Shown here: piece by piece, positions 16,283-24,110 of the stretch | How positions within the stretch are numbered: position 1 is the stretch's first letter | How the letters are laid out: the number at the start of each line of letters is the position of its first letter | From: an uncultured Ectothiorhodospiraceae bacterium | Lineage (GTDB): Bacteria > Pseudomonadota > Gammaproteobacteria > JAABTG01 | Assembly (NCBI GenBank): GCA_937867305.1 | Contig: CALMKJ010000131.1 | Coordinates: 42,072 to 106,071, forward strand | Direction of reading: 5' to 3' | Length of the DNA stretch: 64,000 nt | Position numbers and translations under genes: made by a program | Notes under the pieces: model-generated | What the model was told of the DNA's origin: nothing | Databases searched by the model: none | Seen by the model: the letters and a program-made list of their open reading frames with translations, nothing else

Positions 16283-17392
16283 TCACGCCGACTTCTGGAC
16301 ACCTCGCGGGCGAGCCGCCGCCGCAACGGCAGCCGCCCAGAGCTTGTAGGCGTAGTCGGGGTACGCCTCCAACACGTTCACCGCGGACGCCTGGTCGCGG
16401 AGGTCGAGGTTGCTCCACGGCGCCATCACCGCTTCGGTCTCCGGGGTGTCGTCCCCGTTCCCCCACGCCTCCAGAGCCGACCGCAGGTCTTCGGGGCCCT
16501 GGATGGCGGCGTGCGCCCTCGCGACGGCCCGGTGCCCCAGGTGCGGTTCGATGATCGGTGACCCGGGGGCCCGTTCGGCGACCGCGTTCCACACGTGCCG
16601 CAGAGCGGAGCGCTTCGTTCCGCCGTCGCCGTCGATGTACGACAACGCGACGTCGAGGTGCGAGTCGGGCTTGACGTAGTTGAGTGCGTGCACCGACCCG
16701 TGCATCGCGACGCTCTGGTCGAAGACCTCTTCAGTCATGTTCTCGGACCGCACTTTCTCCCACCCTTGGACGTTGTTCCGGAAGTCACGCGACGGCCGGT
16801 GGTTCCGGTCCGGCCAGTTGTCACGAATGTGCTGTGCCAGGTCGTCCTTCTCGCGTGTCGTGAGGTCGCGTCCGGCGATCGCGGTCAGCTCGGCGAGACG
16901 GGTCCGGAACTCCCGGTACGCCTTCATGTCTTCGGAGCGGACGTGGCGCCCGGCGCGGGACGCGATGTTCGCGGCCGACTTGTTCACGAGGCCGTACAGG
17001 TCGCGGATCTTGTCTTCGTTGCCGTTGGCGCGCATCGCCAGCACGGCGATCACCGCCTCTTGGGCCAGGTCGTCGACATCCATGCCGTTGTCGAACGCCC
17101 CACGTTTCGCACCCCACGACCGGGAGACCCGGCGGGACACCTTCATGAGCTCGCGGACCGCGGCGGGGTCTTCCCAGTCGATGACGGACCCGCTGGTCGC
17201 CGGCTCGGTGGGGGTGGTGGTGTCGGTGGCCGGCTGAACGGGCGGCAGGGGCTCAACGGAGGGGGTGCCCCACAGGTCGGTGATGTCGACGACAGGGGCG
17301 ACCAGGTCGGTGATGTCGGATTCGGGGGCCTGGAACGGTGCGTACTGACCTCCGTTGCCCGGAAGCGCGACGTCTTTGCGGCGAGTGCTCAT
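16283..17392 (-). CDS. Sigma-70-like regulator with N-terminal tag
   Basis: A 369-residue protein. The N-terminus (GNGGQYAPFQAPESDITDL) carries the shared tag. Around residues 110-130, MDVDDLAQEAVIAVLAMRA resembles sigma factor region 2, where a DDLxQE core contacts RNA polymerase. A long helical C-terminal part follows with no obvious region 4 motif. It has its own class I start motif, so it could be part of an autoregulatory loop. Whether it is a functional sigma factor is unproven; it may be a divergent sigma-like DNA-binding protein. Confidence 0.55.
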   Translation of the reverse strand: MSTRRKDVALPGNGGQYAPFQAPESDITDLVAPVVDITDLWGTPSVEPLPPVQPATDTTTPTEPATSGSVIDWEDPAAVRELMKVSRRVSRSWGAKRGAFDNGMDVDDLAQEAVIAVLAMRANGNEDKIRDLYGLVNKSAANIASRAGRHVRSEDMKAYREFRTRLAELTAIAGRDLTTREKDDLAQHIRDNWPDRNHRPSRDFRNNVQGWEKVRSENMTEEVFDQSVAMHGSVHALNYVKPDSHLDVALSYIDGDGGTKRSALRHVWNAVAERAPGSPIIEPHLGHRAVARAHAAIQGPEDLRSALEAWGNGDDTPETEAVMAPWSNLDLRDQASAVNVLEAYPDYAYKLWAAAVAAAARPRGVQKSA

Positions 17393-17401
17393 ACCCGCGC
17401 G

Positions 17402-17427
17402 GTGTGCGGGGCGCCGGCGAAGTGATC
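17402..17427 (-). promoter_or_regulatory. Start-associated motif, class I
   Basis: GATCAC, 13 bp, CGCACAC, 9 bp to ATG 17392 (sigma-like gene). Confidence 0.75.
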
Positions 17428-17457
17428 TCTACTCCCGGAACCTGGGTCGCGAGCAGG

Positions 17458-17655
17458 TCAGTCGAAGGCCCCGGGAACGGCCAGGAGCCGACCTTCCTTG
17501 CTTCGCGGGTCGACTGCCTCGATGTTCACGTCGACGATGTCGAGCGGGTGCGCGCCGTTGAGTCCCAACGCGATCTCCGCGGCGGCGTCCTTCGACGTAG
17601 CCCGGATCCGGCCCGTGTACGTGACGGTCACGGTGACGAAGAACTCGCGGCTCAA
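17458..17655 (-). CDS. Small hypothetical protein
   Basis: A 65-residue protein starting at TTG 17655, which overlaps the upstream stop (TTGA). Sequence such as FFVTVTVTYTGRIRATSKD suggests a small beta-rich fold. No family recognised. Confidence 0.55.
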   Translation of the reverse strand: MSREFFVTVTVTYTGRIRATSKDAAAEIALGLNGAHPLDIVDVNIEAVDPRSKEGRLLAVPGAFD

Positions 17656-18245
17656 AGCTCGTCGCCGAAGTCGGCCAGGTCGCCCGGGTCGACGACGTCA
17701 ACGGTCGGATCGAGGTCCTCCTCCACCTCGTCCTGCAGTTCCTTGCCCGTGAACGCCGGCGCTATCACGTTGCCGTTCTCGTCGACCACCGTCTTGACCT
17801 GGGCAGGCACCTTCGCCTTCACCGGTTTCCCGTCGCACCCGGACGTCACCCGGCACCTCGTCGGCGCCTGACCCATGACGAGCTGCCACCCGTGGAACGC
17901 GACCTTCGTGTCGTTCGTGCCGACGACCTCACGTTGGCAGCACACCGGGCACACCGCCAACGACGTGAGCGGCTTGACCCGGACCAGCTTCAACACCGGG
18001 TCGTACGCGTCGAGCAACCCCCACTGCTCCGGGGTCAGGTCCAGCAACGCGAGCTGCTTCCACATGGTCTCGTTGCCCGGCACGCCCGAGTCGCGCGCCT
18101 TCTCCTGGAACTCGGCGAGCGTGTCGACCCTGACCCACCGGAGTACGGCGATGCACAACCCGGCCGCGGCAGCCATCGCCGGAACGTCGACAGGGGTGTC
18201 GAACCGGATCCGGGTCTGCTTCCTGCGAGGCTTCGAGGAGGTCAC
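17652..18245 (-). CDS. Hypothetical protein with cysteine cluster
   Basis: A 197-residue protein starting at GTG 18245, 7 nt after a class II start motif. A central VCPVCCQRE plus later Cys residues (RCRVTSGCDG) suggest a zinc-binding site. The C-terminus is acidic. It overlaps the 65-residue gene by 4 nt. Confidence 0.65.
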   Translation of the reverse strand: MTSSKPRRKQTRIRFDTPVDVPAMAAAAGLCIAVLRWVRVDTLAEFQEKARDSGVPGNETMWKQLALLDLTPEQWGLLDAYDPVLKLVRVKPLTSLAVCPVCCQREVVGTNDTKVAFHGWQLVMGQAPTRCRVTSGCDGKPVKAKVPAQVKTVVDENGNVIAPAFTGKELQDEVEEDLDPTVDVVDPGDLADFGDEL

Positions 18246-18251
18246 ACCCTT

Positions 18252-18262
18252 CCTGTGCCACC
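18252..18262 (-). promoter_or_regulatory. Start-associated motif, class II
   Basis: GGTGGCACAGG; 7 nt after GGCACAG comes GTG 18245. Confidence 0.6.
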
Positions 18263-18306
18263 CGGTACCGGTCGGTGGACGACCCGTGACCGGGTGGCGG
18301 GGGACG

Positions 18307-19329
18307 TCAGTCGGCTGCCGCGGTCAGCACCCGCTCCAACGCGGCCTTCTCCGGTGCGGTCACCCACAACCCGTACTTGGCTTTCACCTGGATCTGTCGG
18401 ACCGCGTAGTCGGCCCGGTACGACTTGTTCGACGGGAGCCAGGTCGCGTAGTCGGCGTCACCCTTCTGACGGTTGCTGGACGGGTCCGCAGCCATCAGGT
18501 TGAGCGGGTCGTTGGCGACCAGGGCTCGCTTCTCCTCGTCCCAACCAGCACCGCCCGTCACCCACACGTTGCCGAGAGCCACGATGTGCTCGATGTCGAG
18601 GTCGGTCGCGTAGTCGTCGTCCTGGGAGTCGAACCGGTAGTTCTTCGTACCCGTGTACGGCTCGTAGGCGAGTACCCCGGACAACACCTTGCACGACCCG
18701 GTCTTGCTGGTGGTGCCCGGCGCACATTCGACGTCGACGAGGTCCCTGGACAGCACGTCGTTGCGGGTGTCGAGGCCGTTTCGGGACCACTTCCAGTCAC
18801 CGACCGAGTCGTCCCATTCGGTACCGAACTCGTCCCGGTCGTACCCGGTCATCGGCGACTTCCCTTTCACCGCGAGCGTGTCGAGCGTCTTCAACGCTTG
18901 CGCGTACACGGCTTTGCCGCCTGGCGCCGGCGACGGGTCGGGGTTCTTCGGCTGGGTCGGTTTGTGCGGCAGCTTCGCTTCGAGCTTCTTCTCGAACGCG
19001 TCGAAGTCGAAGTTCTTCGCCTGCTTCTTGTTCAAGTCGGACGGGACGAGGGCTGCCGCTTCGGGCCCGTACCGGCGGCGCACCTCCGCCTTCAACGCTT
19101 TGACCGCGGCCTTCCTGGCTTCCTCTTTCGCTTCACCGGCCAGCTCACCGGTCAACGCGCGAGCGTCAAGCAGCTCAGCGAGACCCGGGATCTCCCAGCT
19201 CGACCACCCGGCCGGCAACCCGGCGGCCTGACCCAGCATGCCGGTGACACCGAGTGTGTTGGCTGCGCCCCAGATGAACACGAGCACGGGAAGCATGATG
19301 AACAGCCGGATGGCGCGAGGGATCTGCAT
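18307..19329 (-). CDS. Secreted or membrane-anchored HNH nuclease (DUF1524 type)
   Basis: A 340-residue protein. The N-terminal hydrophobic segment (LFIMLPVLVFIWGAAN) serves as signal or anchor. The C-terminal HNH/DUF1524 domain shows DLDIEHIVALGN, NDPLNLMAADPSSNRQKGD and WLPSNKSYRADYA, the pattern of actinobacterial exported nucleases related to the GmrSD C-terminal domain. The start at ATG 19329 is fixed by the class I motif. It probably acts outside the membrane on DNA. Confidence 0.85.
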   Translation of the reverse strand: MQIPRAIRLFIMLPVLVFIWGAANTLGVTGMLGQAAGLPAGWSSWEIPGLAELLDARALTGELAGEAKEEARKAAVKALKAEVRRRYGPEAAALVPSDLNKKQAKNFDFDAFEKKLEAKLPHKPTQPKNPDPSPAPGGKAVYAQALKTLDTLAVKGKSPMTGYDRDEFGTEWDDSVGDWKWSRNGLDTRNDVLSRDLVDVECAPGTTSKTGSCKVLSGVLAYEPYTGTKNYRFDSQDDDYATDLDIEHIVALGNVWVTGGAGWDEEKRALVANDPLNLMAADPSSNRQKGDADYATWLPSNKSYRADYAVRQIQVKAKYGLWVTAPEKAALERVLTAAAD

Positions 19330-19338
19330 GTTGTGACG

Positions 19339-19365
19339 GTGTGCGGGGAGGTGCGCTCGGTGCTC
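19339..19365 (-). promoter_or_regulatory. Start-associated motif, class I
   Basis: GAGCAC, 14 bp, CGCACAC, 9 bp to ATG 19329 (DUF1524 nuclease). Confidence 0.7.
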
Positions 19366-19451
19366 CCTGAGTACGCCAGATGTCGTAGTAGAGCTCGAAC
19401 TCACCCCGTGCGCGGCGACTTGTTTCTCGGCGCTGCGCAGCCTGTGGCCAC

Positions 19452-19663
19452 GGACTGCTCCTCGCGCATGTGGGGCTTACTCATCCAGCGGACGCAAGAT
19501 GACCGCGGTGTGGGACCACTCCTCGCGCACGTGGGGTCTACCACGCAGCGCACAGCACTGTGCTCAGACTGCTGGACCACTCCTCGCGCACGTGGGGCTT
19601 ACCGCCTTCGTCGGCGGTGCCAACGGATTCGTACGGACCACTCCTCGCGCACGTGGGGCTTAC
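19452..19663 (-). CRISPR. Four-repeat CRISPR array, type I-E-like repeat, no cas genes nearby
   Basis: Four 29-bp repeats at 19452-19480, 19513-19541, 19574-19602 and 19635-19663, separated by three unrelated spacers of exactly 32 bp (61-bp period). The repeat begins GGACCACTCC and ends GGGGCTTAC on the plus strand; the reverse complement (GTAAGCCCC...GTGGTCC) resembles actinobacterial type I-E repeats. The copy at 19452 is the most divergent, as expected for the leader-distal end, so transcription is probably on the minus strand with the leader near 19664-19700. A very degenerate fifth repeat may start near 19698. No cas gene is in the window. Confidence 0.9.
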
Positions 19664-19703
19664 CCTTGCTGACCTGCGTGAACGCGAAGCCTGCGTAAGA
19701 CCA

Positions 19704-21347
19704 CTATGCGTTTGTGAGGAGCAGGGGCCGGCTGTCCGGACCCCCATGGCTCGGCGAATCGCCGAAACCTATGCGCCCTCCCGACGCCTTGACGGCGTAC
19801 CGTGGAGGCGGGTCGTGCGCACGGTCGCCCGGCGTCGTTTCCTGCCCCTGTGGCGCACCCGGCAGTCCCAGGTGGCGGTTACGAATATTGATGGCTGCGT
19901 TCACATCAGCGTTGTCGCCGTGGCCACACGCGTCGCACCGGAAGTCCGCTTGACTCTTGCGGTTCTTCAAGGCGACGTAGCCGCAGGCTGCGCAACGCCG
20001 AGAGGTGTTCACAGGGTTGACGGTCTCTAGGGTGGACCCGTAGAGGACCGACTTGTACTCCAGTTGCCGCCGGATCTCGCGCATTCCGACGTCCAGCATG
20101 GAGCGGTTCAGACCGGACTTGGCAGCCCCACGGTTGGGGAGGTAGTGCCCCGGGCGGTCCGGGTCCGGTTTCGGTGCGGCTCGCTTCGTCATCTGTGTGA
20201 GCTGCAGGTCTTCGATGACGACCGTCTCGCACGTGGTCGCCAGCTTCTTCGTCAGGTGGTGTTGCGCGGTCGCCCGCTTCAGCGCGACCAGGTGGTGCAG
20301 CTTCGCGATCCGGGTCTTGGCTTTCCGTGACCCGTTGGAGCCCTTCTGCTTGCGGAGCAAGGCACGTTGCGCGCGCACCATCTTGTCGTGGGCGTCACGG
20401 GCCGGCTTCAACCGGTCTTCCATCTCGCCTTCGTTGGTCGCGGCAAGCACGGTGACCCCCAGGTCGACACCAACGACCCCGCGGGCACGTTGACGTTTGC
20501 TGGTGGGACGCGGCGCCACGTACGGGTTGTTCACGTCGAACGACACGGTGATGGACACGTACCAGCGGTCCGCGGCCTGGGTGAAGTGGGCTGTCTTCGG
20601 GACCCCGCCCTTCTTCACCATGCGACGCAACCGGCGGATGTCGTTGAACACCCGGATCGAGCCAAGGCTGGGGAAGTACAGCCGGTGTGCCGAACTGGAC
20701 CCGTCGTCGAGCACCTTGCGGGAGCCCCTAGTGCTCAGGTTCAGGATGGAGAACGCGCCGGGGTCGTGCTTCGACTTGAACGTCGGCCACCCGGACGGCA
20801 TCCCGTCCTTCCTCTTACTCCTGCCATTGCGTGTCTTCGGGCGCGTGTAATAGTCGGCGACCGCCCGCTCCAAGGCGCGCAACGGCTGGTTGACAGCGTT
20901 CCGGCTCACACCGTGCTTCTCGGCCTTCCACCACCCGAACGTGCGAGGGTCGCCGTCACGGGTGAACCCGTACGGGTCGCCGGAGGTCGCCAACTCGGTG
21001 AACCGCTTGTCGAACCCAGCGGCGGTGTAGTGGTGCGGGGTCGGGTGCGCCGCCTTCGCGGACACGTACGCGGCCTGGCTCCACTCCTTGTCCGCGAGCT
21101 TCTCGACGATGGCGTCGTGGGTGCCGTCGGTGGCGGACGCCGCCTGGTCACGAACGTGCAGCCGGACCTTGCGCTGCTGGTCGTTGATCTCCGCCAGAGC
21201 CCAGTTCCACACGGCGCGGCTCGTGCCGGCGTGCCGCTCGAACAGGACACGCTGATGGTCGGTGAGGGCTTTCGTGTCGATGCAGAACTTCACGACGCGG
21301 GTGACAGTCTTCTGCTTCGCGTCGGTTGCCGCGGCGGTGTCCGTCAT
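19704..21347 (-). CDS. tnpB: TnpB-type RNA-guided nuclease of an IS200/IS605-like element
   Basis: A protein of 547 residues from ATG 21347 (GAGGAGG upstream); ATG 21368 would add 7. RuvC residues look complete: GVDLGVTVLA, VVIEDLQLTQM and DNADVNAAINI. The zinc finger is CAACGY...CDACGH. TnpB uses an RNA made from the element's end to cut DNA. No TnpA is present. A hairpin (TCGGCGATTCGCCGA near 19751-19765) lies inside the 3' coding region. The stop falls next to the CRISPR array, and the element ends are not resolved. Confidence 0.88.
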   Translation of the reverse strand: MTDTAAATDAKQKTVTRVVKFCIDTKALTDHQRVLFERHAGTSRAVWNWALAEINDQQRKVRLHVRDQAASATDGTHDAIVEKLADKEWSQAAYVSAKAAHPTPHHYTAAGFDKRFTELATSGDPYGFTRDGDPRTFGWWKAEKHGVSRNAVNQPLRALERAVADYYTRPKTRNGRSKRKDGMPSGWPTFKSKHDPGAFSILNLSTRGSRKVLDDGSSSAHRLYFPSLGSIRVFNDIRRLRRMVKKGGVPKTAHFTQAADRWYVSITVSFDVNNPYVAPRPTSKRQRARGVVGVDLGVTVLAATNEGEMEDRLKPARDAHDKMVRAQRALLRKQKGSNGSRKAKTRIAKLHHLVALKRATAQHHLTKKLATTCETVVIEDLQLTQMTKRAAPKPDPDRPGHYLPNRGAAKSGLNRSMLDVGMREIRRQLEYKSVLYGSTLETVNPVNTSRRCAACGYVALKNRKSQADFRCDACGHGDNADVNAAINIRNRHLGLPGAPQGQETTPGDRAHDPPPRYAVKASGGRIGFGDSPSHGGPDSRPLLLTNA

Positions 21348-21396
21348 CTTCTTCGCCCTCCTCTCCATGTCCGTGACTGGGGCGTTCGGACTGGTT

Positions 21397-21425
21397 GTGT
21401 GCGGGAGGCGAGGGTTCATGCACCC
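21397..21425 (-). promoter_or_regulatory. Start-associated motif, class I, without start codon at the usual distance
   Basis: TGCATG, 13 bp, CGCACAC; the codon 9 bp on is GAA, not a start. The TnpB start lies 28 or 49 nt downstream. It may be a promoter left from a displaced gene, or one now serving TnpB. Confidence 0.65.
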
Positions 21426-21445
21426 TCGGGGCAAGAAAGTTCGGA

Positions 21446-21682
21446 TCAGTTTCCGTGGCGGGTCAGGTACTCGGCGGCACGACGTGCTGCGGGGCGTCGA
21501 CCGAACTGGTCGCCGAAACACCATTCGCGGGTCACACCGCCTGCGCCGACCGTCTCGAACCCGTACCCGAGCACGGCGACCGTCGCCTCCACGGCCCCGG
21601 AGAACCGGACCCTGGTGCCGGGCGCGGCAGCGAGCAGCCGGTGCTCGATCTCGCTGATGCTGCCGGTCGTCGTGACGGTCAT
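21446..21682 (-). CDS. Small hypothetical protein
   Basis: A 78-residue protein starting at ATG 21682 without a class I motif; the TTTGCGCATGGTG motif lies about 40 bp upstream. Sequence VRFSGAVEATVAVLGYGFET suggests a small beta-rich fold. No family recognised. Confidence 0.55.
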   Translation of the reverse strand: MTVTTTGSISEIEHRLLAAAPGTRVRFSGAVEATVAVLGYGFETVGAGGVTREWCFGDQFGRRPAARRAAEYLTRHGN

Positions 21683-21722
21683 GTCAGGTTCCCAGTGGTC
21701 GTGGTCGTCGTGTTCTGGTCGT

Positions 21723-21735
21723 CACCATGCGCAAA
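21723..21735 (-). promoter_or_regulatory. Upstream motif TTTGCGCATGGTG
   Basis: Fourth copy of the motif, 40 bp before ATG 21682. Confidence 0.4.
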
Positions 21736-21741
21736 CATGGG

Positions 21742-22308
21742 TCATGGCCTCGCGAACCGGCCCAAGCCGATCGCGTGCAGCAGCCGGTCCGCGGCGGCCC
21801 GGTCGTCTTCTGTGACCACGAGCCCGGCAGTCCGGACCAGCTCGTTCACGTCGACCTCTTCGATGTCCGCTTCGCCGGCCTCCTCTTCGACGTAGCCCAC
21901 CCACTTATCCCACTGGGGTCCCCAGTCGGTCACGCCGCTGATGTCGAGGAACCGGTCGTCCGGGGTCTGTAGGCCGGCGTGGACCCATCCGGGAAACGAC
22001 GGCGGGTTGTCCCAGTCGTACCCGTCAGCGAACACGAAGACAGGCCACCCGGTTCGCTCATGCAACACAAACGCGAGCTGGCCGCACCTGTCGTACCTGT
22101 ACTCCTCGTGGTCGGCTTCGGTGATGCCGACCGGCAACGTCAGGTACTGGTTGACCCGGTACGTGGGGGCAGGCTCGAGGGTCGCGTACACGTCGTCGAT
22201 CGTGGTGCCGTCGTCGAGGACCACATCCGCGACGGCTTCGGCCCGGTGCTGTGGGGCGTACCGGCCGCGGTCCCCGTGCAGGTGGCCGTTGACGTCGAAG
22301 GTGCTCAT
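21742..22308 (-). CDS. Tagged hypothetical protein
   Basis: A 188-residue acidic protein. The N-terminus DVNGHLHGDRGRYAPQHRAE is a clear example of the shared tag. The body (YLTLPVGITEADHEEYRYDR, FADGYDWDNPP) has no recognised family; aromatic and acidic content suggests a compact soluble fold. The start is set by the class I motif. Confidence 0.7.
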   Translation of the reverse strand: MSTFDVNGHLHGDRGRYAPQHRAEAVADVVLDDGTTIDDVYATLEPAPTYRVNQYLTLPVGITEADHEEYRYDRCGQLAFVLHERTGWPVFVFADGYDWDNPPSFPGWVHAGLQTPDDRFLDISGVTDWGPQWDKWVGYVEEEAGEADIEEVDVNELVRTAGLVVTEDDRAAADRLLHAIGLGRFARP

Positions 22309-22317
22309 GCCCCCGTG

Positions 22318-22343
22318 GTGTGCGGGGACCGCGGCGGACGCTC
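22318..22343 (-). promoter_or_regulatory. Start-associated motif, class I
   Basis: GAGCGT, 13 bp, CGCACAC, 9 bp to ATG 22308. Confidence 0.65.
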
Positions 22344-22348
22344 GCGGC

Positions 22349-23425
22349 TCAGTGGTCGGAGTACCGCCAACCGACCTGACGCATGTCGGTGGTCGTCTGG
22401 TTGCCGGTACGGGTGTCGGTCAGGATGTACTCGACGCCGAGGTCGTCGCCGGCGTGCTTCTTCCCGGTCACCCGGTACGTGCGCGGGCCGTGGCCCGGCT
22501 CGTCGAACACGACGTCCTGCCCAACCCGGGCACGGCTGTGGCACGCGTCCGGGTGGTTGTCACGGGCCGGGAAGGCACCGGGCCGGTGCACCAGGGTCAG
22601 CTCGTCGCGCACCGCGTCTTCGATGCCGTGCGTCTGGGCTCGGTTGACGGTGAGACCGGCCGCCCGGAACTCAGCGACCCGCGCCCTGGTGATGCGCCGG
22701 GTCTCGGCCCGGAACCAGGCCGGGTCGGACAGGTCGACCGCGTCGTCGTGGACGGTCACCGCGGCGTCGAAGTCGAGGGCCACCGACGGGTCGGTTTCCC
22801 CGTCGACGCACACCCGGATGTTCGACCGGCCGTTCTCGATGACCCGGGTGACGAGCCCTTCACGGACCCGGTCCCCGACCTCGAGTTCGTACGTCGGCTT
22901 CGTGTGGGCCTTCTCCCAGTCCGGGGCGTACCGGTGCGGGTTGGGCGGGCCGGCCGCGTACTTGGCGGCGAAGTAGACGCAGTCGCGTCGAGCCTGCGGG
23001 TCGAGAACGTCGTCGAACCCGGTCGTGTCCGGTTCGGAGATGAGGGACGGGCTGATCGCGGACAGTGACGCGTACCGGTACCGGCCCGGTTTCCCGACCA
23101 CGTCCAGGTCGAGGTCGCGGGCATCCACCTGGACGACGGTGCCGCCGGAACGCAACGCCTCGGTGAAGTCGGGGGTCAGCGACACCGTGCCGGCACCGCG
23201 CGGAGTCAAACCGTGCAGGTACACCTGGAGGGGTGCCAGCTTGGAGCCGTGGTACAGCTTCGTCAGGTCGTCACCGGTGACCGGGTGGTGACGGGGCCCG
23301 GTCTGCTCGCCCAGGTCGAGGTCGTCCGGCTCGGCTCGCGGGGTCTCAGCCCACACGTTCTTCACGTTGCCGTCTGCGGTGACCCTGGTGACGCGGTGGC
23401 GTCCTGCTGCATCAAGTTGGCTCAT
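22349..23425 (-). CDS. Tagged protein, possible ADP-ribosyltransferase-like N-terminal region
   Basis: A 358-residue protein. After a variant tag (TADGNVKNVWAETPRAEPDD), residues about 55-100 read LYHGSKLAPLQVYLHGLTPR then SLTPDFTEAL, a pattern reminiscent of ADP-ribosyltransferase/2'-phosphotransferase folds (H-G-S and a later strand). The C-terminal two thirds (YELEVGDRVREGLVTRV to NQTTTDMRQVGW) is paralogous to the gene at 33503-34375. The ART-like call is tentative. Confidence 0.6.
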   Translation of the reverse strand: MSQLDAAGRHRVTRVTADGNVKNVWAETPRAEPDDLDLGEQTGPRHHPVTGDDLTKLYHGSKLAPLQVYLHGLTPRGAGTVSLTPDFTEALRSGGTVVQVDARDLDLDVVGKPGRYRYASLSAISPSLISEPDTTGFDDVLDPQARRDCVYFAAKYAAGPPNPHRYAPDWEKAHTKPTYELEVGDRVREGLVTRVIENGRSNIRVCVDGETDPSVALDFDAAVTVHDDAVDLSDPAWFRAETRRITRARVAEFRAAGLTVNRAQTHGIEDAVRDELTLVHRPGAFPARDNHPDACHSRARVGQDVVFDEPGHGPRTYRVTGKKHAGDDLGVEYILTDTRTGNQTTTDMRQVGWRYSDH

Positions 23426-23434
23426 AACCCCGTG

Positions 23435-23460
23435 GTGTGCGGGGCCCGCGCCTACTGATC
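23435..23460 (-). promoter_or_regulatory. Start-associated motif, class I
   Basis: GATCAG, 13 bp, CGCACAC, 9 bp to ATG 23425. The hexamer overlaps the 3' end of the next coding region. Confidence 0.75.
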
Positions 23461-23982
23461 GAACACGTACCAGTTCTCCGGGCTGTAGTCGTCCGGGTTG
23501 AGGGCCGCGAGCTCTTTCCGGCATGCGGCTTCGGCGGCCTCACGGGTCGCGTGACCGACGTTCGGGTCGTCGGCTCCTTCGCCACGTTCGACCATCGACT
23601 CGATCTCGGTGCCGGACGGGTCGTTCGGGTCGTCGTGTGAGATCCATTGGGAGAGGAACTCGGTGTAGTACCGAGGTTGCCCGGCCTCTTCCCGGATTCC
23701 GGCGGCGAGGCGACGCAGCCGGTCGATGTCGAGGTTGGCCCGCGCGCGGTCGTTGTCGGCCAGGCTGTCGATGCCGCGGTAGATCCCGTCGGCCTGTTCG
23801 TCTGCCTCGTCGGCTCGGTCGAGCTGGGCGGTCACGTCCACCCATTCCTGGTAGTCGAGGTCGTTTCCGTCGTTACCGACACGGGCGGAGACCCATGCGA
23901 CGTCGGTGACGGTGAGGAACGGGGCCCGGGTGTCCGCGGTCGCCCACGTGAACGTGACGGTCGGTTCGGCACCGATCGAGTA
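23452..23982 (-). pseudogene. 3' half of a tagged gene split by the IS
   Basis: Encodes 176 residues from YSIGAEPTVTFTWATADTR to NWYVFDQ with no start of its own. It resumes in frame, directly at the IS end, the reading frame left at 25543 (5' half, 81 codons ending ...GDRVN). Removing 23983-25542 restores a continuous 257-residue gene. The product is acidic and helical (RADEADEQADGIYRGIDSLA); its function is unknown. Confidence 0.7.
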
Positions 23983-24110
23983 TTGACACCTCCCCGCCCT
24001 GAAGGACGGGGATTCGTGATCCGCTCGGTCAGGTCGGTGTTGCATGTGACCTGATCTCCTGCGGTTCTTCTTGTTTCGTCGGTGACTGCGCCGGTGAAGG
24101 CGTCTGACGT
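23983..24110 (-). ncRNA. Putative omega-RNA (TnpB guide) region
   Basis: In IS605-type elements the TnpB guide RNA is made from the 3' end of tnpB through the right-end hairpin. Here the 3' coding region plus the hairpin at 23991-24012 occupies that position; the guide would read outward into the flanking gene. Inferred from position and the hairpin; the 5' limit is arbitrary. Confidence 0.35.

Noticed and set aside
19697..19725. A fifth CRISPR repeat at the leader side
   Set aside because: Only the GACCACT part matches well; roughly half of positions agree and it overlaps the TnpB stop, so it was not counted.
20367..21815. A 482-codon plus-strand frame opposite tnpB
   Set aside because: Antisense shadow of an intact TnpB.
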